Below are positions 40,953-47,958 of a DNA stretch of 64,000 bases, piece by piece. Each line of letters starts with the position of its first letter. Position 1 is the stretch's first letter. The stretch covers positions 1-64,000 of the forward strand of contig NZ_LZHG01000033.1 in assembly GCF_001690355.1 (NCBI RefSeq), read 5' to 3'. Made by a program: the position numbers and the translations under genes. The stretch comes from Gilliamella sp. Choc4-2 (GTDB taxonomy: Bacteria > Pseudomonadota > Gammaproteobacteria > Enterobacterales > Orbaceae). The notes beneath the pieces are model-generated. The model had not been told where the DNA came from and made no database searches. It saw only the letters and a program-made list of their open reading frames with translations.

Positions 40953-41711
40953 ATGAAAATTCAGAAAAAACCAGATTATTTAATTTTTGCTGATTCAGCA
41001 AAAACGGGGGAGATCAGCGATTTTCCTGATGTAAATAGAGGGTGGGGGATAACTATTGAGCAAACAGCATCAAAACCGCCAATGGAATGGATGAATGGAG
41101 CATTTAATCGCATTGATAAAAATATGCTGTATCTATTACAGCAGGGCGTACCTGAATGGAGTGAAACCGTAAAATACCCAGTTAATGCAATGATTAAATA
41201 TAACGGCATTCTGTACACTGCAATAGCTGAAAACGATAACGCCAAACCATCAACTAGTGCAACCAAATGGACAACTCTCATTAATGGAAAATATCTGCCA
41301 GCCAATAAACTCAACGATATTCAATATGAGGTGACCGTTGAAACTTATTTTAAACAACGCCCAAAATTTGATAATTCTGGCATGGTGGTATTAAATGATT
41401 TCGAGTCTAGACACTCAACAAATGGTTATCAAAAATTGCCATCTGGACTAATAATTCAGTGGTGTAGCTCAATAACAAATTCAACTGGCTCATTAACGCT
41501 GACATTGCCAATTGCGTTCCCCAACAATCTGTTTAATGTTGTTGTTGCAGAGGCAAATGGGGATGGGTGGGATAACCGCACTGCGTACTCGTATGGCTAT
41601 GTACTAGGAAAATCCTCACGCTCAACAATTAAAATTTTATCCCGCGTTATAAATCCCGGCAGCGTTATTGGCGCAGCTGGCAGATTTTCATTGATAGCAA
41701 TTGGCAACTAA
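40953..41711 (+). CDS. Tail fibre protein
   Basis: A 252-aa short fibre. The N-terminus attaches to the baseplate (KPDYLIFADSAKTGEISDFP, PPMEWMNGAFNRIDKNMLYL) and the C-terminus is a gp53-like receptor-binding knob (NGYQKLPSGLIIQWCSSITN, LPIAFPNNLFNVVVAEANGD). It determines host range. Confidence 0.85.
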   Translation: MKIQKKPDYLIFADSAKTGEISDFPDVNRGWGITIEQTASKPPMEWMNGAFNRIDKNMLYLLQQGVPEWSETVKYPVNAMIKYNGILYTAIAENDNAKPSTSATKWTTLINGKYLPANKLNDIQYEVTVETYFKQRPKFDNSGMVVLNDFESRHSTNGYQKLPSGLIIQWCSSITNSTGSLTLTLPIAFPNNLFNVVVAEANGDGWDNRTAYSYGYVLGKSSRSTIKILSRVINPGSVIGAAGRFSLIAIGN

Positions 41712-41725
41712 TAACTGGAGACCAT

Positions 41726-42136
41726 ATGACAATTTATTATAATGCGGCGGCAAACGCATTCTACGATTCAGAAATCAATACAATTCCTAAAAATTCAATA
41801 AAAATCAGTAGAGAACTACATGCAAAATTATTGCAACAACAAACCATGGGAATGGAAATAAAATCAGACGAAAACGGACGCCCAGTAGCTATTGAGTATG
41901 TTTTAACTCCAAATGAAATTATTGAGGTGAATAAATCAAAAAAAACAGTATTAATCAATGAGGCGAATGAAAAAATAGAGGTTTTACAGGATATCATCGA
42001 TTTGGATATGCAGGAATCAAACGAGGAGGAACTGCTAAAACAGTGGAAAAAATACCGCATTTTATTAACTCGTGTTGATGCGTCTGATGTTAATACTAAA
42101 TTTCCAAAAAAACCAAAAAAAACAGTTGACATATAA
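41726..42136 (+). CDS. tfa: Tail fibre assembly protein
   Basis: A 136-aa protein: TIYYNAAANAFYDSEINTIP, PKNSIKISRELHAKLL and GRPVAIEYVLTPNEI are typical of tail fibre assembly chaperones. The promoter of mini-CRISPR locus B overlaps its last codons (the TTGACA is at codons for Val-Asp-Ile). Confidence 0.8.
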   Translation: MTIYYNAAANAFYDSEINTIPKNSIKISRELHAKLLQQQTMGMEIKSDENGRPVAIEYVLTPNEIIEVNKSKKTVLINEANEKIEVLQDIIDLDMQESNEEELLKQWKKYRILLTRVDASDVNTKFPKKPKKTVDI

Positions 42137-42153
42137 ATAATAAATAATATAAT
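42126..42153 (+). promoter_or_regulatory. Perfect consensus promoter of mini-CRISPR locus B
   Basis: TTGACA (42126-42131), 16-nt spacer, TATAAT (42148-42153). Both hexamers match the sigma70 consensus exactly. Start expected near 42160. Confidence 0.85.
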
Positions 42154-42208
42154 TTCAATGTTACTCTCATTGAATGGGATAAAAAATTGCTATTTATTCG
42201 TTAGTACA

Positions 42209-42299
42209 CCGTTCCCTATATTAATAGGGATAAACCGATAGTAAATAAATGCTATTGAATAATATGTTATCAGTTCCCCACATCCGTGGGGATTTTTAT
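42209..42299 (+). CRISPR. Mini-CRISPR locus B (two type I-E-like repeats)
   Basis: Repeat B1 (42209-42237) has core GTTCCCTATATTAATAGGG and the handle ATAAACCG. Repeat B2 (42271-42299) has core GTTCCCCACATCCGTGGGG followed by ATTTTTAT in place of the handle. The spacer is 33 nt (42238-42270). Compared with locus A the stem bases differ but stay paired (CCCTAT/ATAGGG, CCCCAC/GTGGGG), so the hairpin is conserved by covariation. B2 acts as its own terminator. The unit is convergent with the orphan cas8e-like gene. Confidence 0.85.
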
Positions 42300-42300
42300 A
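42275..42300 (+). terminator. Repeat B2 as terminator
   Basis: CCCCAC-ATCC-GTGGGG followed by ATTTTTATAT. The repeat hairpin itself, with its handle replaced by a T-run, ends the transcript of about 140 nt. Confidence 0.75.
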
Positions 42301-42311
42301 TCTACCTGCTG

Positions 42312-42334
42312 AGGATTAGCAGACTGTTAATCCT
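42312..42334 (-). terminator. Hairpin at the end of the cas8e-like gene
   Basis: AGGATTA (42312-42318) and TAATCCT (42328-42334) form a 7-bp stem that includes the stop codon. There is no strong T-run, so it may be a weak terminator. Confidence 0.45.
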
Positions 42335-43418
42335 GGTATCGAGATACTACCCGATTTAGAGCAACAGCCAATGATTTTTGTTTTTCACTGCGTAGAGCTG
42401 TAATATCTGACGGCACGAATCGTTTCATGATTTTAATTGCCGATTCATTAATGCTATTATTTTTTAAATAAATCTCAAACAACATAGCAATTTCGTATTG
42501 CAAATCGTCATCATGATGGACGCTAAATGTTTTTATTTGTTGAGATAAAAAATAGATATCACCACTCAAATTTACATCAGAATAACAAAAACAATGCTCC
42601 TCTGTGCTAAGGGGCTTTGCTTTGTTATATAAAATAGAAAATGCATTAATTTCATCATTAACTGTAGGGTTAATATTTTCTGGCAACACTATACTGCCAT
42701 CATTTATTTTACTCACTAACTGAATGTTGGCTAGTCGATTTCGATAAAAAAACGGCTCCCCATTTTTGTTTTTAGCTACTAGCGGTAAATTGTCCATTCT
42801 GGTTGTTTGTGGTGCAGGCTCCCGTAAAAAATGGGTGTAGCAATTTGTTTTTTTACCGCATAATGAACACTCACCGAAAACAGTATTGATAAATTTAATT
42901 TTGTATGGGTTTGAAAATATCTCATTAAATGAATATTTTTTTTCAATTTTGTTATTTTTTATTATTTCCCGAATCGTTTCCCCATTTTTAAACATTAATA
43001 ATTTATTGCAATATGAACTAGTTGAATAACCCACTCCGCAGGGTCCTCCAAATAGGGCGGTTACGAATAGGGACTGTGTCGCACACGCCTCACATAAACA
43101 GTTAATCATGCCACGTTTGATAAAAAAATCGGTATTTCTCTTTTTTGTATTCTCTCGTGGCTGGTTATAGACTAGCTGGTCAATCGTAACCTCTTTCGGT
43201 GATATGAATTCATCAATAGGTGTTTGAAAAAAATTAATAAAATCATTTTCATTAATATTTTTTAAGTAATTTTTCAACAACATAAATACAACTATTGCAT
43301 TTTGATAACCCGTGACAGTTCCAAAAATTTTATACACTGGTATGTCGAGCACCTCGTCAATATTGGTTTTTGATGCACCGTTTAAACAGATCCAATCATC
43401 CGTTAGTAAATTTAACAT
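42327..43418 (-). CDS. Orphan, shortened Cas8e (Cse1/CasA) homologue
   Basis: A 363-aa protein (E. coli Cas8e has 502). The N-terminus MLNLLTDDWI matches the Cse1 opening. QPRENTKKRNTDFF precedes two zinc-type pairs, CEAC (109-112) and CSLC (184-187), as in Cse1. GGPCGVG (124-130), right after the first pair, corresponds to the glycine loop that reads the PAM. HFLREPAP and NRLANIQLVSKI follow in the expected order. The region after about 240, normally a four-helix bundle that touches Cas11/Cas3, is reduced to about 120 residues. No other cas gene is present. A dominant-negative subunit that enters host Cascade is the best guess; host-Cascade hijacking is the alternative. The RBS (CGGGAAA) is weak. 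Confidence 0.78.
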   Translation of the reverse strand: MLNLLTDDWICLNGASKTNIDEVLDIPVYKIFGTVTGYQNAIVVFMLLKNYLKNINENDFINFFQTPIDEFISPKEVTIDQLVYNQPRENTKKRNTDFFIKRGMINCLCEACATQSLFVTALFGGPCGVGYSTSSYCNKLLMFKNGETIREIIKNNKIEKKYSFNEIFSNPYKIKFINTVFGECSLCGKKTNCYTHFLREPAPQTTRMDNLPLVAKNKNGEPFFYRNRLANIQLVSKINDGSIVLPENINPTVNDEINAFSILYNKAKPLSTEEHCFCYSDVNLSGDIYFLSQQIKTFSVHHDDDLQYEIAMLFEIYLKNNSINESAIKIMKRFVPSDITALRSEKQKSLAVALNRVVSRYQD

Positions 43419-43488
43419 TATAGTTTCCCGTTAAAAAGCCGAACTAGCACTCACTACATAGCCACAGTAATGAGCATGGTTATTATAA

Positions 43489-43512
43489 TAATAAGCCCGG
43501 GCGGGCTTATTA
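43489..43512 (-). terminator. Attenuator-like hairpin between the 65-aa gene and cas8e-like gene
   Basis: TAATAAGCCC and GGGCTTATTA form a 10-bp stem with a GCCC/GGGC loop, starting at the 65-aa gene's stop codon. On the minus strand it is followed by TTATTATAATAA, an imperfect T-run, so it may only reduce cas8e-like expression. Confidence 0.55.
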
Positions 43513-43707
43513 AACATTATAGTTTTGGAAAGTTTTTTCCATAAACTCCTCACTCTCTGGGTCAACATCGATAGCGCAAGTTCGTACAACATCGTACCCC
43601 GCTGCGATCGCCTCTTTTTCAACAAAATTAAAAAAAGCTTTAGCCTCATCATCGTCCATGTTAAATCTTCCTGCTGGGTCATATGTGTTAATAGTGATAG
43701 TTGTCAT
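43510..43707 (-). CDS. Small acidic protein, anti-CRISPR candidate (65 aa)
   Basis: Not recognised. A 65-aa protein with 14 Asp/Glu and 5 Lys/Arg ([37 protein letters not shown]). RBS AGGAAA. It is the first gene after the duplicated operator-promoter (43742-43770) and is followed by the cas8e-like gene. Size, acidity and position are those of known anti-CRISPR proteins, but that is guilt by association only. The overlapping 83-codon frame is judged a shadow. Confidence 0.7.
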   Translation of the reverse strand: MTTITINTYDPAGRFNMDDDEAKAFFNFVEKEAIAAGYDVVRTCAIDVDPESEEFMEKTFQNYNV

Positions 43708-43741
43708 TTTTATTTCCTCTGTTTTGTTAGTTGATGATGTT

Positions 43742-43770
43742 ATTATATGTAGAGCGCTCTACAAAGTCAA
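43742..43770 (-). promoter_or_regulatory. Operator-promoter 1 of the accessory island
   Basis: Minus strand TTGACT (43765-43770), 17-nt spacer, TATAAT (43742-43747). The palindrome TGTAGAGCGCTCTACA (43748-43763) fills the spacer, so a bound repressor would block polymerase. It drives the 65-aa and cas8e-like genes. It is identical over 47 bp (43727-43773) to the second copy. Confidence 0.88.
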
Positions 43771-43779
43771 GTGGTTTTT

Positions 43780-43989
43780 TTATCTTTTTTTGTTTTTATC
43801 TGAATGAAATTTTTTTAATAGTAATAAACCCGCAAAAATAGCTGCTTTTTTTGAGCCGTACAGTTCACCCATTTCAATTAATAGCGCATTTTCATTATCA
43901 GAAATATATGCACCGGGCATTCTCGGTTGTCCCACTCGTTTTTGCATCTGTTTTTTTATTGCTCGTTTTCGCGATTCAGTCTGTGCCAT
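43780..43989 (-). CDS. Ribbon-helix-helix-like regulator, Aca candidate
   Basis: A 69-aa basic protein: TESRKRAIKKQMQKRVGQPR, then MPGAYISDNENALLIEMGEL, YGSKKAAIFAGLLLLKKF. The last part resembles the two helices of short RHH-type regulators in plasmids and phages. RBS GGAGGT. It is the only DNA-binding-like gene in the island and lies between the two copies of the palindromic operator, so I infer that it represses both promoters, including its own, as Aca proteins do in anti-CRISPR operons. Confidence 0.65.
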   Translation of the reverse strand: MAQTESRKRAIKKQMQKRVGQPRMPGAYISDNENALLIEMGELYGSKKAAIFAGLLLLKKFHSDKNKKR

Positions 43990-44067
43990 TTTACCTCCGT
44001 ACAGTTTAATGTCGTTATTCTGTAAAGCCCAAAGCTAGGCCTTACCTTGTGACTGCTTTAGCTGTGA

Positions 44068-44634
44068 TTAGCTCTCCAATTCCGCGATTCTGGCGGTGAT
44101 CCGCTGTAGCTCGGCTTTTAGTTTCGCTAGCTCAATAGATTTATCATCTGTTACATTTCGAATGATTTTGTATTCTATAGCGTCACATTCATCTAAAAAT
44201 TTAACAGCCCCATTGTACAGGTCTAGAATTCTAAAAACAGCTCCCTCCTCAATTTCAGTTGTCCAATATTTAGTTGAGCCGCCTGAGTTCGCTGATTTTT
44301 TTGTAAATGTAATTTTCTCCCCATTTCTGGCGCCTCCGTCCCGCGCCTTGGCTTGAGCAATAATTCGTCCCGCTAAATAAATCGGACCTAACTCTGATTT
44401 CATTGTTTTTTTAACGGTAACTTCCACATCAACGCATGATTGATTGTAACCGTCTGTTCCAAAAATGCGTAATAATTCAGTAGTTACAATATCGGTAATT
44501 TTGCTGTCAAAGATCCATGATTTTTCATCAAAATCAAATACCCCGCCAATTTGTTTTGCTGCCTCAGTGAATTCAGGGTTGTATTGAGTTTTTACATGAA
44601 TAGTGTTTTTAATGGTTTTGATTGATACAAACAT
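44068..44634 (-). CDS. Uncharacterised island protein (188 aa)
   Basis: Not recognised by name. Residues 1-60 form a small domain with YNPEFTEAAKQIGGVFDFDE and KSWIFDSKITDIV, reminiscent of short domains in mobile-element proteins. The middle has LGPIYLAGRIIAQAKARDGG and STKYWTTEIEEGAVFRILDL. The C-terminus is a coiled coil (IELAKLKAELQRITARIAEL). RBS AGAGGT. It is the first gene from operator-promoter 2, ahead of the RHH-like regulator. An anti-defence role is suggested by context. Confidence 0.7.
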   Translation of the reverse strand: MFVSIKTIKNTIHVKTQYNPEFTEAAKQIGGVFDFDEKSWIFDSKITDIVTTELLRIFGTDGYNQSCVDVEVTVKKTMKSELGPIYLAGRIIAQAKARDGGARNGEKITFTKKSANSGGSTKYWTTEIEEGAVFRILDLYNGAVKFLDECDAIEYKIIRNVTDDKSIELAKLKAELQRITARIAELES

Positions 44635-44697
44635 ATTTACCTCTCTATTGAATAACTAAAAATTATCTAATTTGTATTGCGATTAGTTGATGATGTT

Positions 44698-44726
44698 ATT
44701 ATATGTAGAGCGCTCTACAAAGTCAA
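44698..44726 (-). promoter_or_regulatory. Operator-promoter 2 of the accessory island
   Basis: Minus strand TTGACT (44721-44726), 17-nt spacer, TATAAT (44698-44703), with TGTAGAGCGCTCTACA at 44704-44719. The stretch 44683-44729 is identical to 43727-43773. It drives the 188-aa and RHH-like genes. Confidence 0.88.
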
Positions 44727-44729
44727 GTG

Positions 44730-45286
44730 TTTTTTTGCTTTTTCGTGCTATTTTGATGTGAAATAGTGATGAAGAAATCGATGTTATGATGTATAATTAG
44801 CGCGTCAAAGCACCAATTCAAGCCCTCGATTATTTCACGGTATAGAGGGTTTTGTTTTATAAAATACCGTCAAAAAAAATTTAATGGGTATTTTTGACGG
44901 TATTTAAAAGAAACTAATATTAAGTATTTATATTATTCAATATGTTAACTATCGTTTTAGATTCCTGCTGGGGTCAAAATTTATTGTATTTATCTGATGT
45001 CTTACCTTTGAATAATCTTTTGAGTACAGTTCCTAAATAATATTTCTTTCTAAAAAGAAAGTATTATTGCAGCTATAGTGTAAATTAAATTACTTATTGT
45101 TTAGTTTGTCGTTATTCATAAGTTTTTATAACTTACGAAAACCAAGAGTGGTTGGTATTAGTAAATCATTTTTATTAATTAATTTTTTTAATAAACTTCC
45201 ATTATAAAAATAATGAAAGTTTATTCTTAATAGGGAATTGTAAAATATTATATTTGTTGGTAATCAAATTTATATTTAGATTGATT
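44730..45286. other. Gene-free prophage/chromosome junction
   Basis: No ORF. A stem CCCTC / GAGGG with TTTTGTTTT (44822-44854) looks like a terminator. A perfect 15-bp inverted repeat AAATACCGTCAAAAA (44862-44876) / TTTTTGACGGTATTT (44891-44905) follows. The right attachment site must be in this interval, but without the left end it cannot be fixed. From about 44950 on the sequence is simple and AT-rich. Confidence 0.6.
44862..44905. repeat. Perfect 15-bp inverted repeat near the prophage right end
   Basis: Arms AAATACCGTCAAAAA and TTTTTGACGGTATTT separated by 14 bases. It could be a bidirectional terminator or lie in attR. Confidence 0.75.
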
Positions 45287-46642
45287 TTATAGTAACCGTT
45301 TGATAATTCTGTCTATTTTAACTCGGCTTAACCGTTTTATTAATTTATGTACATGATTAGGATAAAATTGACTGGCTTGAATTTGTTGAAAATGGTTAAC
45401 TAAAATTGTCTTTTCCCGAATAGTATTGAGCTCTTTAATGAACTGATCCTTTAATTCCTGTTTAGGATCGTGGACTAAAATTCCATTTTCCAGATCTAAA
45501 CGCCATGCACGAGGATTAAGGTTATTACCGGTAATTAAAACCCATTGATTATCTACCCAAATGCCTTTAAGATGATAAGTTTGATCTGCATCTTTCCATA
45601 ATCGTATAATAAGTTGTTCTTTATCAATAAATGTCTGTAAACGCTCAATAAAATTTCTTAAATTGATTTCGTACAAATAAGGTAATCCACCAGAAATATT
45701 AAAAGGTTTTTCTTCGGGAATGTAAAAGTCATTTGCTACTTTATCCCCTACAATGATTTCAACTTGACGTCCTTTTCGGAGTAGTCGAATAATATCACGC
45801 ACCAAAATGTTAGGTAAATTGAAATAAGGAGTACAAAAAATCACTTTTTGTTGCGTAGAATTAATCAAATGGCGAATAATTTTATTGAGTGAGTTATTTC
45901 GTCCAAGCCCCGAAATAGGTGAAACTGAAAGTGTTTGATTATTTACCTCATTAGTGTATTGATAACTAATATTCGTAAGATGCTGGCGTAAAGCTCTAAT
46001 TTCAGGCTTAATCTGTTTCCGTGATTTGTGTTTTTCCACATCCAATCGTTGGATTGCTTCAAACGGTAAAAAATTGCTATTAATATATTCTACCATACTA
46101 TTGGCAAGTACTTTATTGGTAATTAAATGATAGCGATCGTATCGATATTTATTAAATTTATGTAAGTATACATTGTTGATGCTTGCACCACTATAGATCA
46201 CTGTGTCATCAATAATAAACCCTTTAAGATGAAGCACACCAAGAACCTCACGGCGATTTACTGGCACGCCAAAAATTGGAATGTCAATATTTGGGTTTTC
46301 TTTTTTTAATTGATAATAATATCTAGCATTGGTCTTAGTTTTTTCTTCGCCAATTCGTCCTCGTTGTGCTCTGTGCCAATCAACGAACACTTTAATATCT
46401 AAATTCGGACGTTGTTTTTTAATTTGATAGAGTGCGGCAAGTATTTCACTTCCTGCTTCGTCTTGTTCTAAATATAATGCAACGATATAAATACGGTATT
46501 GCGCATTATTGATCGCATCAAGCAATGCAAGATGATAAGCTTTAGGATCAAATAAAATGCGATATTTATCGGCATCCTGTGAAATTTTTGGTAGCTCATC
46601 AAGCTGTTTTTGGTGATTATACTTTATAAATGGTATTTGCAT
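45287..46642 (-). CDS. pssA: CDP-diacylglycerol-serine O-phosphatidyltransferase
   Basis: A 451-aa phospholipase-D-type enzyme, the same length as E. coli PssA. It makes phosphatidylserine, the precursor of phosphatidylethanolamine. Two HKD-type motifs are present: VLHLKGFIIDDTVIYSGASI and YHLKGIWVDNQWVLITGNNL. The first residues (QIPFIKYNHQKQLDELPKIS) also match. It is the first chromosomal gene after the prophage and appears monocistronic. Confidence 0.95.
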   Translation of the reverse strand: MQIPFIKYNHQKQLDELPKISQDADKYRILFDPKAYHLALLDAINNAQYRIYIVALYLEQDEAGSEILAALYQIKKQRPNLDIKVFVDWHRAQRGRIGEEKTKTNARYYYQLKKENPNIDIPIFGVPVNRREVLGVLHLKGFIIDDTVIYSGASINNVYLHKFNKYRYDRYHLITNKVLANSMVEYINSNFLPFEAIQRLDVEKHKSRKQIKPEIRALRQHLTNISYQYTNEVNNQTLSVSPISGLGRNNSLNKIIRHLINSTQQKVIFCTPYFNLPNILVRDIIRLLRKGRQVEIIVGDKVANDFYIPEEKPFNISGGLPYLYEINLRNFIERLQTFIDKEQLIIRLWKDADQTYHLKGIWVDNQWVLITGNNLNPRAWRLDLENGILVHDPKQELKDQFIKELNTIREKTILVNHFQQIQASQFYPNHVHKLIKRLSRVKIDRIIKRLL

Positions 46643-46800
46643 AATTCTTATATCATTATGACTGGTTTAATTTGTAGAATAACATAAATTACACCAGAAA
46701 AATAATTCTCCTTTTAATATCAATGTAGAGATATATCTATTGTTGTCAACGAATTAAATTTTATAGTAATTGTTAAAAACTTTAGTTGATGATAATTTTT

Positions 46801-47853
46801 TTAAGATTGCTCATCAACCCATGTTTGAATTATTTTATAAGTTAATGCCAATACAACAGGTCCTATAAATAACCCCATAATACCAAAGCCAAGCAGACCG
46901 CCAATCACCCCAAATAAGATTAATAAAAATGGCAGATCAGCTCCTTTTTTAATTAAATAAGCACGCATTACACTATCTAATGTAGTTAAGATAATGGCAA
47001 CTATAATTAGTATTATGCCTGAGATTGTATGTCCATTCCAAAATTGCCAGATGATACAGCCAAGCATAACTACTACAGGGCCAATTTGGGCTACACAACA
47101 AATAAATAATATTAAAGTTAGTATTCCAGCTATCGGTATTTTTGTTAGAACGAAACTTAATCCACCAATTAAAGCCAAAGTTATAGCAGTCACTACGACG
47201 CCTAATGCTACTGCCCTAATTGATTGTCCCGCTAAAGTAATAGTGATTTCGCCATATTGCTTAGATAGGCGGTTAGCAAATAAATAAACATACTTTGCTA
47301 TATTCTCGCCTTTTAAAAAAAGCAAAAGACTAAATATAATCATTACTCCTGCATGAAAGATAAAAATACCAATATTTGTGGCTTGTTCAATGAGCCATTT
47401 TATCATTGTTCCAATATAAGGTTGTGCTTTGGTAATGAGATCTGAACCATCAGTCTTAATGAGATCTAACCATTTTTGATGTAACTCACTTCCAAATGTC
47501 GGTACATTTTCCAACCAATCAAAAGTCGGCAGCTCTTGGTGGGAAAGTGTCCTTACCCATTCGATAAGATAGTGCCCATTTTTAGCAACGCTGCTAATAA
47601 TCAAAAGAAAAGGTATTACACAAACAATGGCTAAAATTAATGCCATTACTAATAGCGACAACCATCGTTTATTGAAAAGTTTTTGTTGAATCTTTATCAT
47701 TAATGGCCAAGTAGTAATTACGACCATTACAGCCCAGAAAAAACCAAATAAAAAGGCTTCAACAATGCGGTAAGTGATTATAATAAATAATCCTATTAAT
47801 AAGAGATTTAAGATTAATTTCAATAAATCGTATGTTTTTTTTTCGGTTGACAT
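46801..47853 (-). CDS. ydiK: AI-2E family transporter YdiK
   Basis: A 350-aa integral membrane protein with about eight segments. GFFWAVMVVITTWPLMIKIQ, RAVALGVVVTAITLALIGGL, GADLPFLLILFGVIGGLLGF and GLFIGPVVLALTYKIIQTWV are closely similar to E. coli YdiK. Family members export small molecules; the substrate is unknown. The start is the Met in MSTEKKTYD; TTTTTTTTTCC upstream gives a weak RBS. Confidence 0.9.
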   Translation of the reverse strand: MSTEKKTYDLLKLILNLLLIGLFIIITYRIVEAFLFGFFWAVMVVITTWPLMIKIQQKLFNKRWLSLLVMALILAIVCVIPFLLIISSVAKNGHYLIEWVRTLSHQELPTFDWLENVPTFGSELHQKWLDLIKTDGSDLITKAQPYIGTMIKWLIEQATNIGIFIFHAGVMIIFSLLLFLKGENIAKYVYLFANRLSKQYGEITITLAGQSIRAVALGVVVTAITLALIGGLSFVLTKIPIAGILTLILFICCVAQIGPVVVMLGCIIWQFWNGHTISGIILIIVAIILTTLDSVMRAYLIKKGADLPFLLILFGVIGGLLGFGIMGLFIGPVVLALTYKIIQTWVDEQS

Positions 47854-47958
47854 TTTTTTTCCATAATATTTAATCTATACAGTGCTATTATACGCATTGT
47901 AGTTATAAAATCATATGGGACTATATTAATGAAATATAATATTATTGGGAGTAATAAA

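Larger units (their letters stand above)
1..44950. mobile_element. Prophage of a contractile-tailed (myovirus) phage, left end cut off
   Basis: A complete set of phage modules runs from a tyrosine integrase at the left edge to a regulated accessory island at 42-44.7 kb, after which ordinary chromosomal genes start (pssA at 45287). Sheath (DUF3383), tube (DUF3277), baseplate J and DUF2612 genes show a contractile tail. Every structural gene is open apart from two expected frameshift points. attL must lie left of the window because the integrase is truncated there. The right boundary is only bracketed between about 44730 and 45280, and I could not identify attR. Confidence 0.93.

Noticed and set aside
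41761-42132. 123-codon antisense frame in the fibre assembly gene
   Set aside because: Shadow of a clearly assigned gene.
43431-43682. 83-codon frame on the minus strand overlapping the 65-aa gene
   Set aside because: Its start lies inside the 65-aa gene without its own RBS and the composition looks like an out-of-frame reading; the 65-aa frame has a proper RBS behind the promoter.
36716-44730. A complete type I-E CRISPR-Cas locus in the prophage
   Set aside because: Only a Cas8e-like gene and tiny arrays exist; no Cas3, Cas5, Cas6, Cas7, Cas11, Cas1 or Cas2 and no adaptation leader.
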